From Azospirillum sp. TSH100 (GTDB taxonomy: Bacteria; Pseudomonadota; Alphaproteobacteria; Azospirillales; Azospirillaceae): 64,000 nt of DNA. The translations under genes and the position numbers were made by a program. The stretch's first letter is position 1. The number at the start of each line of letters is the position of its first letter. The stretch lies in contig NZ_CP039634.1 in the NCBI RefSeq assembly GCF_004923295.1, forward strand, positions 2,074,001 to 2,138,000, read 5' to 3'. This document shows positions 25,709 to 34,617 of this stretch, one piece after another. Below the pieces are notes generated by a model. That model was given only the letters and a program-made list of their open reading frames with translations, did no database searches and had not been told where the DNA came from.

Positions 25709-27199
25709 GTGCCGGTTCCGGGTTGCATGGCAATGATCGCAAACTGCGATGCGCATGAGGAACGCGGTGCCGCGTTCTCCGTCCTCGATTGTCTTCCGGT
25801 CGGGGTTTGCGTCGTTGCGGCTTCGGGGATCATTCACCATGCAAATCCGGCACTGCATGAGCTGCTGGGCTGTGAACCCGGTGGCTTGCCGGGACGGAGT
25901 CTGTGCGAGTTCGGGCTGGAGTGTTGCGAGGCCGGCACACCGGTCGCCGATCCGGCGAGGGCACAGCGTGCGTTTCGGAACGACGGATCCAGCCGCTGGG
26001 TAACGGTGGCGGAAGCAGCCTTGACCAGGCCCCGGCCCGGCATGGAGGCCGGCTATGAGGTGGAGGGGCTCCGTCTGGTCACGGTGACCGACGTCGATTC
26101 GCTGCGTCGGCAGGGCGTGATCGTGGATGAGGGTGCGGCGCAGTCCGAACTGCCGGTTGCCGACACTTTGCTGGAGCATGGCGGCACCCGCGGGTACAAG
26201 GTTCCGGACCGTTTGGCACAGGGCGCCACGCGCTCTGCCAACCTGACCAGGGCGGCTTTTCGCGACGGATCCGACGAGCCTGCCGGCATCCTCGGCAGTC
26301 TTCGCGAACCGGGTGATCCGCAGCCGAACCATGAACGGCTGGAGGCGATCCTCGAACAGAGTCCGATCGGCGTTTCGGTGTCCCGCCGCGACGACGGGCG
26401 GATCATCTTCGTCAACACCCGCTTCGCCGAACTGATCGGCCTGCCGCGCGAGAAGCTGATCGGCAGCCGCGCCCGCGACTATTACCTGGACAGCCACCAG
26501 CGCCTGCGCGTGCTGGACGGGCTGCGGGACGGTGGCGGCGTCACCAACATGGAGGTGCAGTTCAAGCGGGCGGACGGATCGCCTTTCTGGACCCTGTTCA
26601 CGGTGAATCAGGCGGTTATCCAGGGTACGGCGGTCAATCTTGCCTGGATCTACGACTACACCGAACGCCGCAGCATGGAAGAGGCATTGCGCGACATGGC
26701 GTCGCGCGATCCGCTGACCGGCATCTACAACCGGCGTTCCTTCATGGACATGGCGCGCGCCCAGCTGGCCCGTGCCCATCGCTTTCACGAGCCGCTTTCG
26801 GTCTTCGTTCTCGATGTCGACCACTTCAAGCGCATCAACGACACCTTCGGCCATGCCACTGGTGACGACGCGCTGCGCATGGTGGCGGCCGGCTGTCAGG
26901 CCATCCTGCGGGAATACGACATCCTCGGCCGGTTGGGCGGGGAGGAGTTCGTGGTGGTCCTGCCCGGTGCGACGGCCGACGAAAGCCGTGTTGTGGCCGA
27001 ACGGGTCCGTCGCCATCTGGCCCGCATGCCGATCGAAGCGCCGGACGGCACCTTCCGCCTGACCGCCAGTATCGGCATCGCCGGGTTGGAGGGGGCCACC
27101 GACACGCTGGAGCGGGCGATCCACCGCGCCGACCTCGCGCTCTATCGCGCCAAGCACCTCGGCCGCAACCGTGTCGCGGTGTTCGAGCCTGGGATGTGA
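25709..27199 (+). CDS. PAS-PAS-GGDEF diguanylate cyclase
   Basis: A 496-residue cytoplasmic protein with two PAS-like domains (about 25-130 and 208-320; the second has IIFVNTRFAELIGLPREKLIG) and a C-terminal GGDEF domain (about 325-490). The active-site signature is GGEEF (410-414). It is preceded at the correct five-residue distance by an RxxD inhibitory site (REYD, 401-404), so an active, product-inhibited enzyme making c-di-GMP is predicted. The start is unclear: GTG 25709, ATG 25727 or ATG 25733, none with a good SD. It is followed after 102 bases by a STAS gene in the same direction, which suggests a functional link to the partner-switch genes. Confidence 0.92.
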   Translation: MPVPGCMAMIANCDAHEERGAAFSVLDCLPVGVCVVAASGIIHHANPALHELLGCEPGGLPGRSLCEFGLECCEAGTPVADPARAQRAFRNDGSSRWVTVAEAALTRPRPGMEAGYEVEGLRLVTVTDVDSLRRQGVIVDEGAAQSELPVADTLLEHGGTRGYKVPDRLAQGATRSANLTRAAFRDGSDEPAGILGSLREPGDPQPNHERLEAILEQSPIGVSVSRRDDGRIIFVNTRFAELIGLPREKLIGSRARDYYLDSHQRLRVLDGLRDGGGVTNMEVQFKRADGSPFWTLFTVNQAVIQGTAVNLAWIYDYTERRSMEEALRDMASRDPLTGIYNRRSFMDMARAQLARAHRFHEPLSVFVLDVDHFKRINDTFGHATGDDALRMVAAGCQAILREYDILGRLGGEEFVVVLPGATADESRVVAERVRRHLARMPIEAPDGTFRLTASIGIAGLEGATDTLERAIHRADLALYRAKHLGRNRVAVFEPGM

Positions 27200-27301
27200 G
27201 TGGCTGGTTGGGGCGTGGTTTGAGACTTGCTATCCTGGGTAAGGCGGGCTCCGCAGCGAATGATCCGTCGGGGATGGCGGCTTGCAACGTGGGAAGCGGA
27301 A

Positions 27302-27607
27302 ATGGACTACACGGTGCACGACAGCGGCAATCTGCGTGAGCTGGAGCTGCGCGGGCAGATCACATTCGAGGCCGACGCCGATTTCCGGACGATCCAGGCG
27401 GAATGGGAGCAGGGTGGCGTTGCGGACTGCGTCCTCAACCTGTCGGCCGTTGATTACATGGACTCCGCCGGCCTTGGGCTGTTGGTGATGGCGAACAAAG
27501 CCGCCAAACAGGCGGGCGTCACCTTCCGCCTGAAGCATCCGCGCGGTCAGGTCCGTGAACTGATCGAGATATCTGAGTTCCACACCATCATCCCCTGCGA
27601 GTTCTAG
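27302..27607 (+). CDS. STAS-domain anti-sigma factor antagonist
   Basis: A 101-residue STAS protein of the SpoIIAA/RsbV type. The phosphorylatable Ser55 lies in DYMDSAGLGLLV, the standard site targeted by RsbW-type kinases and released by PP2C phosphatases. The rest (LELRGQITFEADADF, LKHPRGQVRELIEISEF) matches the fold. ATG at 27302 has GGAAGCGGA just upstream; the upstream extension to 27227 is not family-like. It is three bases from the PP2C gene, so the pair is almost certainly co-translated. Confidence 0.9.
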   Translation: MDYTVHDSGNLRELELRGQITFEADADFRTIQAEWEQGGVADCVLNLSAVDYMDSAGLGLLVMANKAAKQAGVTFRLKHPRGQVRELIEISEFHTIIPCEF

Positions 27608-27610
27608 CCG

Positions 27611-28807
27611 GTGAGCGGCAGCCCACTGGTCGTCATCGGTCATCCGCGCCCATCGGCCGCCGGCCCGTTGCGCGATGCCCTGGGGCGGCTGGGGGTTCGT
27701 CGCATCACGGTGGTGGACGGCCATGAACTGGCGGATTGCCTGACCGCTGCGGCGGCCGACGTACCGCATCTTCTCCTTCTGCATGCCGGGTTGCCCGGCT
27801 TCGGCCCTGATCTGCTGGTGGGACTGCGGGCAGAGCCGCATCTGCGCGACGTACCAATTCTCGTCCTAGGCCGTTTTGCCGGCGGCCATCACCGCCGGGA
27901 GCTGATGGAGGCCGGGGCGAGCGATCTGCTGGCGCGCCCACTGACCCTGGCGGAACTTTCGGCCCGCCTGTCGGTGCATCTTGAAAGGCATCGGCTTGGC
28001 CGCTCCTTGCAGGAGGTCATCCGCAGTCTGCAGACCTACCATCACGGTGCCATGCAGCGGATGGCACTGGCGCGCGAGATGCAGCTTGGGCTGCTGCCCG
28101 ACGCCACGATGTGTGGTCAGCTGGAGGAGCGGTACGGCGTCATGCTGGACAGTCATTTCGAATCCAGTTCGGAACTCGGCGGCGACCTGTGGGGCGCGCG
28201 TCCGCTCGACGACCGACGCTTCGGACTGTTCCTGTGCGATTTCACCGGTCATGGCGTGGCGGCGGCGTTGAACACCTTCCGGCTGCACGCGCTGCTGGCC
28301 CGCACCGATCTGCCGGCTGACGATCCGGCCGAGACTCTGGCGGCGCTGAACGCCCTGCTGGTCGGTCTGCTGCCGGAGGCGCAGTTCGCCGCGATGATCT
28401 ATGCCGTGGTCGATGTGGCCGCAGACCGGCTGGTCTATGCGACCGCCGGCGCGCCCAAGCCGTTGATCCGCCATGCCGACGGCAGGATGGAGGTCGGGCC
28501 GAGCTGCGGTCTGCCCCTGGGGGTGGCGAACGGGGCGCGATACCGCAACCATTGTCTCGATTTTCCGCCCGGCACCACCCTGCTCCTGTTCAGCGACGCG
28601 CTGTACGAGGCACGTGGGTGGGATGGTGAGATGTTCGGTTATGGTGGCGTGACCGAACTGGTGCGGGGCCTCGGCGACTTCGCAGCGGGGCGGCCCCTGA
28701 ACCAACTGCTGGATCGCTATTTCACGACGATGCCCCGGCTGCTGGCCGACGACCTGACCCTGGTCTGGATCAGCAGGACAGGCCGTCCGCCGTCCGGTCC
28801 AGATTGA
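27611..28807 (+). CDS. PP2C/SpoIIE phosphatase with pseudo-receiver domain
   Basis: A 398-residue two-domain protein. Residues 5-125 have a receiver fold, but every catalytic position is altered. The acidic pair is GHP (10-12), the phospho-Asp position is His58 (LLLLHAGLPG), and the conserved Lys is Arg109 (LLARP). It therefore cannot be phosphorylated in the normal way. After a helical linker, the C-terminal SpoIIE/PP2C domain (about 165-390) keeps its metal-binding residues: ELGGDLWGA, CDFTGHGVAAAL, LFSDALYEA, LADDLTLVWI. It probably dephosphorylates the STAS protein encoded just upstream. GTG start at 27611. The last 38 bases overlap the convergent kinase gene. Confidence 0.9.
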   Translation: MSGSPLVVIGHPRPSAAGPLRDALGRLGVRRITVVDGHELADCLTAAAADVPHLLLLHAGLPGFGPDLLVGLRAEPHLRDVPILVLGRFAGGHHRRELMEAGASDLLARPLTLAELSARLSVHLERHRLGRSLQEVIRSLQTYHHGAMQRMALAREMQLGLLPDATMCGQLEERYGVMLDSHFESSSELGGDLWGARPLDDRRFGLFLCDFTGHGVAAALNTFRLHALLARTDLPADDPAETLAALNALLVGLLPEAQFAAMIYAVVDVAADRLVYATAGAPKPLIRHADGRMEVGPSCGLPLGVANGARYRNHCLDFPPGTTLLLFSDALYEARGWDGEMFGYGGVTELVRGLGDFAAGRPLNQLLDRYFTTMPRLLADDLTLVWISRTGRPPSGPD

Positions 28808-29690
28808 CGATCCCGACCACCCGGTTGCCGTTGCCGACATAGGTCAGCTGGTCGAAACCGACCATGCGTGCAAGCGCAATGCCCCGGCCATGGGTGGCAT
28901 CCGACTGCGAGGCATCGACCGACAGGTAGCGGTTGAAATCGAAACCCGTTCCCATGTCGGTGACCGTGAAGATCACCCGGCTGTCGCTGCGCTCCACATG
29001 CAACGTGGCGTATTTGTCCCGATTCTCGGCGGAGGCCAGCCGCGCCTCGATCTCGCGCGCCAGCATCCCGCTGGCCTTCAGCCGGCCTTTGGCCTCGAAG
29101 CCAATGCCGAGATTGCCATGCTCCACCGCGTTCACCAGGATCTCCGAAAGGCCGAAGGTCAGGCTGTGGGCGGTGGCCGCGACAGACGACAGGGTGATGG
29201 CGAGGTTCTGCGCCTCCTGTGGCGTGCGGAAGCGGAAATGCCCGTCGCGCAGCAACCCGATGGCGTCGGAGCGGGAGCGCAGGTCGCCCTGCAGGCTCTT
29301 CAACCGACCGGTGGTTTCCTCCGCAGCCCGCACGACGGAGCGCAGCAGGGCGCCGTCATAGGGCTTGATCAGATAATAGAAGACACCGGCCCGGATCGCC
29401 GCAGCGATCTCGGAGCTGCTGTCGGAGATGGTCTGGACGATGACGGGGATATCGGCCAGATGAGGATCGCGCTTCATCCGCTCGTAGAGTTCCAGCCCGT
29501 CGCCGTCGGTCAGGCGGCGGTCGAGCAGCACGACATGGATGGCCGATCCGTTGGTGGACAGGATCTCCCAAGCCTCCGCCTTGGTCTCCGCCTCCAGCGT
29601 CCGATAACCGATGCGGGACAGATACCCGGCGACGATGGCGCGGGTCATTTCCTCGTCGTCGACGACCAGTGCGGTAACGGCATCGGCCAT
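28770..29690 (-). CDS. Receiver plus RsbW-type anti-sigma serine kinase
   Basis: A 306-residue protein. An N-terminal receiver (1-125) has an intact acidic pocket (VVDDEE), phospho-Asp57 in VLLDRRL and Lys109 in YYLIKPYD. After a coiled linker comes a GHKL ATPase of the RsbW/SpoIIAB type (about 165-300), with SEILVNAVEHGNL (N box), TDMGTGFDFN (G1) and GRGIALARMV (G2). It should phosphorylate the partner STAS protein under control of an upstream phosphorelay. ATG at 29690 has GGAG 12 bases upstream; a GTG at 29738 is an alternative. It lies 121 bp downstream of the hybrid kinase gene on the same strand, a likely phosphodonor. Confidence 0.9.
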   Translation of the reverse strand: MADAVTALVVDDEEMTRAIVAGYLSRIGYRTLEAETKAEAWEILSTNGSAIHVVLLDRRLTDGDGLELYERMKRDPHLADIPVIVQTISDSSSEIAAAIRAGVFYYLIKPYDGALLRSVVRAAEETTGRLKSLQGDLRSRSDAIGLLRDGHFRFRTPQEAQNLAITLSSVAATAHSLTFGLSEILVNAVEHGNLGIGFEAKGRLKASGMLAREIEARLASAENRDKYATLHVERSDSRVIFTVTDMGTGFDFNRYLSVDASQSDATHGRGIALARMVGFDQLTYVGNGNRVVGIVNLDRTADGLSC

Positions 29691-29811
29691 GGTCGGCGTA
29701 TACTCCAGAGGTTCGGGAAGCGGGATCAGGAATTCCACAGCATTTTACCGAAACCGCGTCAACCGCACAATCACCGGCGGCACTGCGTCGCAGCATTGCC
29801 AGTTGCCGACA

Positions 29812-32800
29812 TCAGCCGGCGGCGGCCTCCAGCGTCGCCGCGGCCTTTCTTGCGGTCGACAGCTCGTCGGCGACACGCTCGCCGGCGGTGGCTGTGAGGG
29901 CATCAAGGTCGCCGCGGCGGGCGGCGGCGACAAGATAATGGGCCGCGTCGGCAAGCCGGTCGAAGCCGACATTGGCGGCGGAGCCCTTCAGGATGTGCGC
30001 CTCCCGTTCGACGCCGGTGCTGTCGCCGCGCGCGATGGCTGCGCGCAGAAGGTCGAGATGCTGCGGGCTGTCGCTGAAGAAGGTTTCCAGCAGCAGCGCG
30101 AAACCGTCCTTGCCCAAGGCGTCGCGCAGCTCTTCGATCTTCTCCGAATTGACGGTGGCGGGCTCCGAATCCGTCTTCGGCGCTGGTGAGGTGGCTTCCC
30201 CGGTGGTTTCGGCTCGGTCGTTCATCGGCGGATGGACGAAGCGTGCGATGGCGTCCAGCAGCTTGCGCGCGTTGATCGGCTTGGACAGATAGTCGTCCAT
30301 GCCCGCTTCCAGGCAAATGGCGGCGTCTCCCTGCATGGCGTTGGCGGTCAGCGCCACGACCGGGATCCGGGCCGCCGGTCCGGACAGGCGGCGGATCCGC
30401 CGCGTCGCCGTCAGCCCGTCCATCACCGGCATCTGGACATCCATGAGGACGAGGTCATAGGGGCGGGCGGTTACCGCCTCCACCGCCTCCTCGCCATTCG
30501 ACACCGCTTCCGCGCTGTGGCCTGCGCGGCGCAGGAGAGCGAGGGTCAGTTGCTGGTTGACCGGATTGTCCTCGGCGACCAGAACGCGGGCACGTGGCGC
30601 CTGTTCCGGCTGCCTGCCGACCGTGACGCCGGGAGCGGCATCCGCCTTCGGGCCGGCGCTCACGGCGGCCGGGGCGCGGATGGGGAGGGGGACGACGTTG
30701 CTGGCGGGGGTGCCGCCCGGCGCGCCGTTCAGCCAGGATGTGGCGGGCGATCCCGTCAGTGACAGCGCCTGGGGCTCCAGCAGGCGGGCGAGGCACTGGC
30801 ACAGGGTGCTGAAGCGGATCGGCTTGGGCAGGTGGGTGTCCACCGGCGCCCGCTGCGGCTCCTGTCCCTCAAGCCGTTGCGAGGAGGCGAGCGCCAGCCG
30901 GATGCCCGCCAGTTCAGGAATGGCCCGGATACGCTGCGCCACCTCCGGTCCGGTCATGCCGGGCATCCGGTGATCGAGGATGGCCGCGTCGAAGGGCTTG
31001 CCGAGACGAACGGCGGCGATCAACCGGTCGAGCGCCTGCCCCCCGTTCTCCGCCGTTTCCACGATGATACCGAAGCCGTCGAGTTGCCTGGTCAGCAGGT
31101 CGCGGTTGACGGCGATGTCGTCGACCAGCAGCAGGCGGCGCCCTGCCCAGTTCCCGGCGGGGGTGGGGGGATGGGCGCTGCCGGCCCCCCGCTTCAGCGG
31201 GACGGTCACCCAGAATACGCTTCCCATTCCCGGCTGGCTGTCCACACCGATCCGGCCGCCCATCAGTTCAGCCAGCCGCTTGCAGATCGCCAGTCCCAGG
31301 CCGGTACCGCCGTGGCGGCGGGCCGGGGACGAATCAACCTGGGTGAACATGGCGAACAGGCGCGGACGTTCCTCCTCCGGGATACCAATTCCGGTGTCGC
31401 GCACCTCGAAGCGGACGCAGACGATATCACCCGCCTCGCCACCCGCCTCGCCACCCGCCTCGCCGGCTGCCTGGGCGCCGCTTGCCGGTGCGCCATCGCC
31501 TTGCGCTTCCTCGCTCAGCAGGATGGTGACGCTGCCGGTATCGGTGAACTTCACGGCGTTGCCGGCGAGGTTCAGCAGGATTTGCCGCAACCGCCCGGCA
31601 TCGCCCAGCAAGGTTCCGCGCAGCCCCAGTGGCACGAAGCTGGCGAGATCCAGCCCCTTCGCCGTGGCACGCGGCGCCAGGATCTCCGCCACGCTTTCAA
31701 CCATCGGCACCAGCTCGAACTCTCCGATCTCCAGATCGAGGCGGCCGGCGTCGATCTTTGAGAAGTCGAGGATGTCGTTGATGATCACCAGCAGCGATTC
31801 GGCGGAATCACGGATCGTCTCGGCATAGCTGCGCTGTTCCGCCTCCATCGGCGTGTCGAGCAGCAGCCCGGCCATGCCGATCACGCCGTTCATCGGGGTG
31901 CGGATCTCGTGACTCATGGTCGCGAGGAATTCCATCTTGATGCGCTGGCCGTCCTCCGCCCGTTCCTTGGCGTCGCGGAGCGTGTGCTCCAGCCGCTTCT
32001 CCTCGGTCAGATCGCGCAGGATCGCGGCATAGAGCGGGCCGGCCGATGTCTTTACCAGCGCCATCGAATAGGCCAGCGGAAAGCTCTCCGTCCTGTCTCC
32101 ACTCCTGTCTTCGTCCCCCTGCAACGCCGGCCGCAGCGCGATGGTCTCGCCGCGTGCGGTGGGGTCCATGCTGTGGCTGCCGCGGGCGATCCCGTCGAGC
32201 GCACGGGCGGCATCGGCCCGTTTGTCCACCGGCAGCAAATCCACCACCGACCGGCCGACCAGTTCGCCCGGCGCGCAGCGGAAGATGGCATGGGCGGCTG
32301 GATTCGCCGCCTCGATCACGCCGTCCGGCCTTGCGGTGACGATGCCTTCCGCCGCGGTGGCGACGATGGCGGACAGGCGGGCGTTGGCCTCCTCCAATTC
32401 CTTTCCCTGTTCGCGCTGCGCCGCGAGGGAGCGGGCCAGCAGCAGGCCGAACAGGCCGAGCAGCAGGATCATGCCGCCGGACAGCAGCGATGCCGTCCGC
32501 AGATTGTCGTGCCAGGCAGCCAGAACCGTATCGCTGCGCACGCTGACCGTCAGCACCAGCGGCCAGACCGGAGTCGTCCGGTAGGCGACGATGCGCGTCT
32601 CGGGGCCGGCGCCAATGTCCGTTCCGGAATGGCGGAACACGCCATATTCGGCCTGTGGCAGATATTGGCGGAACAGGGGTGTCGTGGCGAAGGACTTGGC
32701 GATCGCCTCTCCCGACTGCGGCTGGACGGTCAGCAGGGTACCGTCATAGCGATACAGCGCGATCCGGTCGCCGACGCCCGCACCGGTGCCGCCCTGCACC

Positions 32801-33327
32801 GCCCGGTACAGGCCCTGGAAATAATCCGGGTTGACGGTGGCGACGATCACCGCCTGCAGCGTGCCGTCGGCCTCGCGCAGGGCGCGGCTCATCGGCAGCA
32901 GCCAGCGTCCCGACCGCTCGCCGCCGGCGGTGCGGTCGATCAGCCCGCGTCCGGGGCGCGGATCGCCGATCTGCAGCCCGTTTCGCTGTCCAGCGGCCTG
33001 GAGGCGGAACACGTCCAGTTCCGTCAGATAGGTCCCGGCGGGATGTATGCCTTCCGTTGTGGCGATGATGCGGCCGGTGCGGTCGAGCAGCGTCAATCCG
33101 CGCAGGTGGGGCGACCGGCGCAGCCGATCGGTCAGCATGGCCGTAAGGTCGGGATCGGGTAAGCCGTCCTCCCCGGTCCAGTTGGCGTCCGACAGCGCGT
33201 CGACGATGGAGGACAGCGTCACATCCACCGACTGCACCGTGCGGGTGGTCGATACCTCCAGCGCCGCCGCAAGGCTCGAGAGGCTGGCCTCTGCCGAGTC
33301 CAGGGCAGCCTGACGCGCGGCGATCAA
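29812..33327 (-). CDS. Hybrid sensor kinase: Cache-PAS-HisKA-HATPase-REC-REC-Hpt
   Basis: A BarA-like hybrid kinase, 1171 residues from the first canonical start (TTG 33327). Visible parts are: periplasmic Cache-like sensor (about 10-270), TM (278-300), PAS (312-440), HisKA with His473 in TMSHEIRTPMNG, and HATPase (about 560-712, NLAGNAVKFTD, DTGIGIP, GTGLGLAI). Then come REC1 with Asp785 in AILDHRMPG, REC2 (LVAEDNPVNQQ, LMDVQMPVMDG) and Hpt with His1111 in AHILKGSAANVG. The open frame continues 44 codons upstream (to 33459) and there encodes the expected first TM (GGIIAFALLAVFALLI). It has no ATG, GTG or TTG, so the true 5' end is unresolved. Output is probably the receiver of the adjacent RsbW-type kinase. 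Confidence 0.9.
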   Translation of the reverse strand: MIAARQAALDSAEASLSSLAAALEVSTTRTVQSVDVTLSSIVDALSDANWTGEDGLPDPDLTAMLTDRLRRSPHLRGLTLLDRTGRIIATTEGIHPAGTYLTELDVFRLQAAGQRNGLQIGDPRPGRGLIDRTAGGERSGRWLLPMSRALREADGTLQAVIVATVNPDYFQGLYRAVQGGTGAGVGDRIALYRYDGTLLTVQPQSGEAIAKSFATTPLFRQYLPQAEYGVFRHSGTDIGAGPETRIVAYRTTPVWPLVLTVSVRSDTVLAAWHDNLRTASLLSGGMILLLGLFGLLLARSLAAQREQGKELEEANARLSAIVATAAEGIVTARPDGVIEAANPAAHAIFRCAPGELVGRSVVDLLPVDKRADAARALDGIARGSHSMDPTARGETIALRPALQGDEDRSGDRTESFPLAYSMALVKTSAGPLYAAILRDLTEEKRLEHTLRDAKERAEDGQRIKMEFLATMSHEIRTPMNGVIGMAGLLLDTPMEAEQRSYAETIRDSAESLLVIINDILDFSKIDAGRLDLEIGEFELVPMVESVAEILAPRATAKGLDLASFVPLGLRGTLLGDAGRLRQILLNLAGNAVKFTDTGSVTILLSEEAQGDGAPASGAQAAGEAGGEAGGEAGDIVCVRFEVRDTGIGIPEEERPRLFAMFTQVDSSPARRHGGTGLGLAICKRLAELMGGRIGVDSQPGMGSVFWVTVPLKRGAGSAHPPTPAGNWAGRRLLLVDDIAVNRDLLTRQLDGFGIIVETAENGGQALDRLIAAVRLGKPFDAAILDHRMPGMTGPEVAQRIRAIPELAGIRLALASSQRLEGQEPQRAPVDTHLPKPIRFSTLCQCLARLLEPQALSLTGSPATSWLNGAPGGTPASNVVPLPIRAPAAVSAGPKADAAPGVTVGRQPEQAPRARVLVAEDNPVNQQLTLALLRRAGHSAEAVSNGEEAVEAVTARPYDLVLMDVQMPVMDGLTATRRIRRLSGPAARIPVVALTANAMQGDAAICLEAGMDDYLSKPINARKLLDAIARFVHPPMNDRAETTGEATSPAPKTDSEPATVNSEKIEELRDALGKDGFALLLETFFSDSPQHLDLLRAAIARGDSTGVEREAHILKGSAANVGFDRLADAAHYLVAAARRGDLDALTATAGERVADELSTARKAAATLEAAAG
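31429..31464 (-). repeat. Three tandem 12-bp repeats inside hybrid kinase
   Basis: ACCCGCCTCGCC is repeated three times without change. On the coding strand it gives GEAG-GEAG-GEAG in the loop of the HATPase domain before DIVCVRFEVRDTG. The length is a multiple of three, so repeat slippage would keep the frame. Confidence 0.8.
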
Positions 33328-33725
33328 CTGCTGGCCCTGGTTGATCAGCAGGGCGAAGACCGCGAGAAGGGCGAAGGCGATGATGCCGCCCCGCTTTTCG
33401 AAGAGACCCTTCAGATCCGCTTTTGCTGGGGACGGGGACAGGGCTTTCGTTCCGGACGGTCAGACGTGGTGGGGCGACCAAGCCAGGGGTTGCAGGGGGT
33501 GACGCCGTCCTCCAATTGCGCTCCGTCACCGGATCACAGTCGAATCAATGCGCTCGGCCCTTGGTCCTGGTTGAAGTTTGCGTCTGAGACAATAGCAGCT
33601 ATACGCACCATACGCCAAGCATCCGCTGCCGTAAACGACCGGTCAATGCTAAGATACCGCCGCCGCTTCACGGCCCTGTGTTCGGGTCGTGAAGAACAGT
33701 GTGGTTGGTTAACGAAAGGTGTGAC

Positions 33726-34535
33726 ATGGCGACGCGCGTCCTCTGGGCAGTCGGCTTCTCAATTCTGTCGGTTCTATCGGCCGGATTCGCAGGTACCGCC
33801 ATGGCGGCCGACGGGAGACTTCAGAAAATTGCAGAACAGAAGCAACTTCGTGTCTGTTCCTGGCCTGATTACTACGCGATTTCGTTCCGCAATCCACGCA
33901 CCGGTGCGCTGGAAGGATTGGATGCCGAACTGGCACAGGCCTTCGCCGACGATTTGGGCGTTCGCCTGACGGTGGTCGAGAGCAGCTTCCCCCGCTTCAT
34001 TGAGGATCTGTTGGCCGACCGCTGCGATATCGGCATGTTCGCCATCGGCGCCACCCCGGCGCGGGCGGAGCGCGTCGCCTTCAGCCAGCCCTATCTGCGC
34101 AGCGGCATCTATGCGGTGACCACCCAGACCAACGACGGTATCCGGCGGTGGGAGGATTTGGACCGTGCCGGCAACATCGTGGCGGTGCAGAAGGATACCT
34201 ACATGGACGGCTATGCCCGCTCCGCGATGAAGGCTGCCCGCATCGTCGCCGTGAACCGCCCGCAGGAGCGCGAGGAGGAGGTGCAGTCCGGCCGTGCCGA
34301 TGCGTTCCTGACCGACTATCCCTATGGGCAGCGCATGCTGGCCTTCCACCCCTGGGCCCGGCTGGTCGTGCCGGATGTTCCGGTACAGCCGACCCCCTAT
34401 GCCTATGCAGTCGCACCCGGTGATGCGTCGTGGCTGGAGCGGGTGAACGGCTTTGTCGCCGCGATCAAGGCCGACGGCCGGTTGGAGCGCATCGCCGCCC
34501 GCTACAACCTGACCCCCATCGTGGCGCGGGACTGA
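33726..34535 (+). CDS. Family 3 extracellular solute-binding protein
   Basis: A 269-residue periplasmic binding protein of the amino-acid type (SBP_bac_3). It has a signal peptide (MATRVLWAVGFSILSVLSAG, cleaved near AMAA|DG). The core includes LRVCSWPDYYAISFRNPRTGALEGLDAELAQAFADDLGV, RCDIGMFAIGATPARAERVAFSQPYLRSGIYAVT and a C-terminal WLERVNGFVAAIKADGRLERIA. No permease or ATPase genes are near. It stands divergent from the hybrid kinase, so it may act as that sensor's ligand-binding partner rather than in transport; this is inference from position only. ATG at 33726 has AAAGG seven bases upstream. Confidence 0.9.
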   Translation: MATRVLWAVGFSILSVLSAGFAGTAMAADGRLQKIAEQKQLRVCSWPDYYAISFRNPRTGALEGLDAELAQAFADDLGVRLTVVESSFPRFIEDLLADRCDIGMFAIGATPARAERVAFSQPYLRSGIYAVTTQTNDGIRRWEDLDRAGNIVAVQKDTYMDGYARSAMKAARIVAVNRPQEREEEVQSGRADAFLTDYPYGQRMLAFHPWARLVVPDVPVQPTPYAYAVAPGDASWLERVNGFVAAIKADGRLERIAARYNLTPIVARD

Positions 34536-34617
34536 GCCGCGCCGCACGAATGCGGATTCGGGATAAATCCGGGTTAGGATGCATGCCGTCTTCCACCATT
34601 CGGCAGGGAAATCCCCG

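Noticed and set aside
32744-33529. 261-codon ORF from GTG 33529 as a separate gene
   Set aside because: It is a different frame over the sensor domain of the hybrid kinase, Arg/Pro-rich with no domain; only its first 35 or so codons might belong to the kinase if a base is misread.
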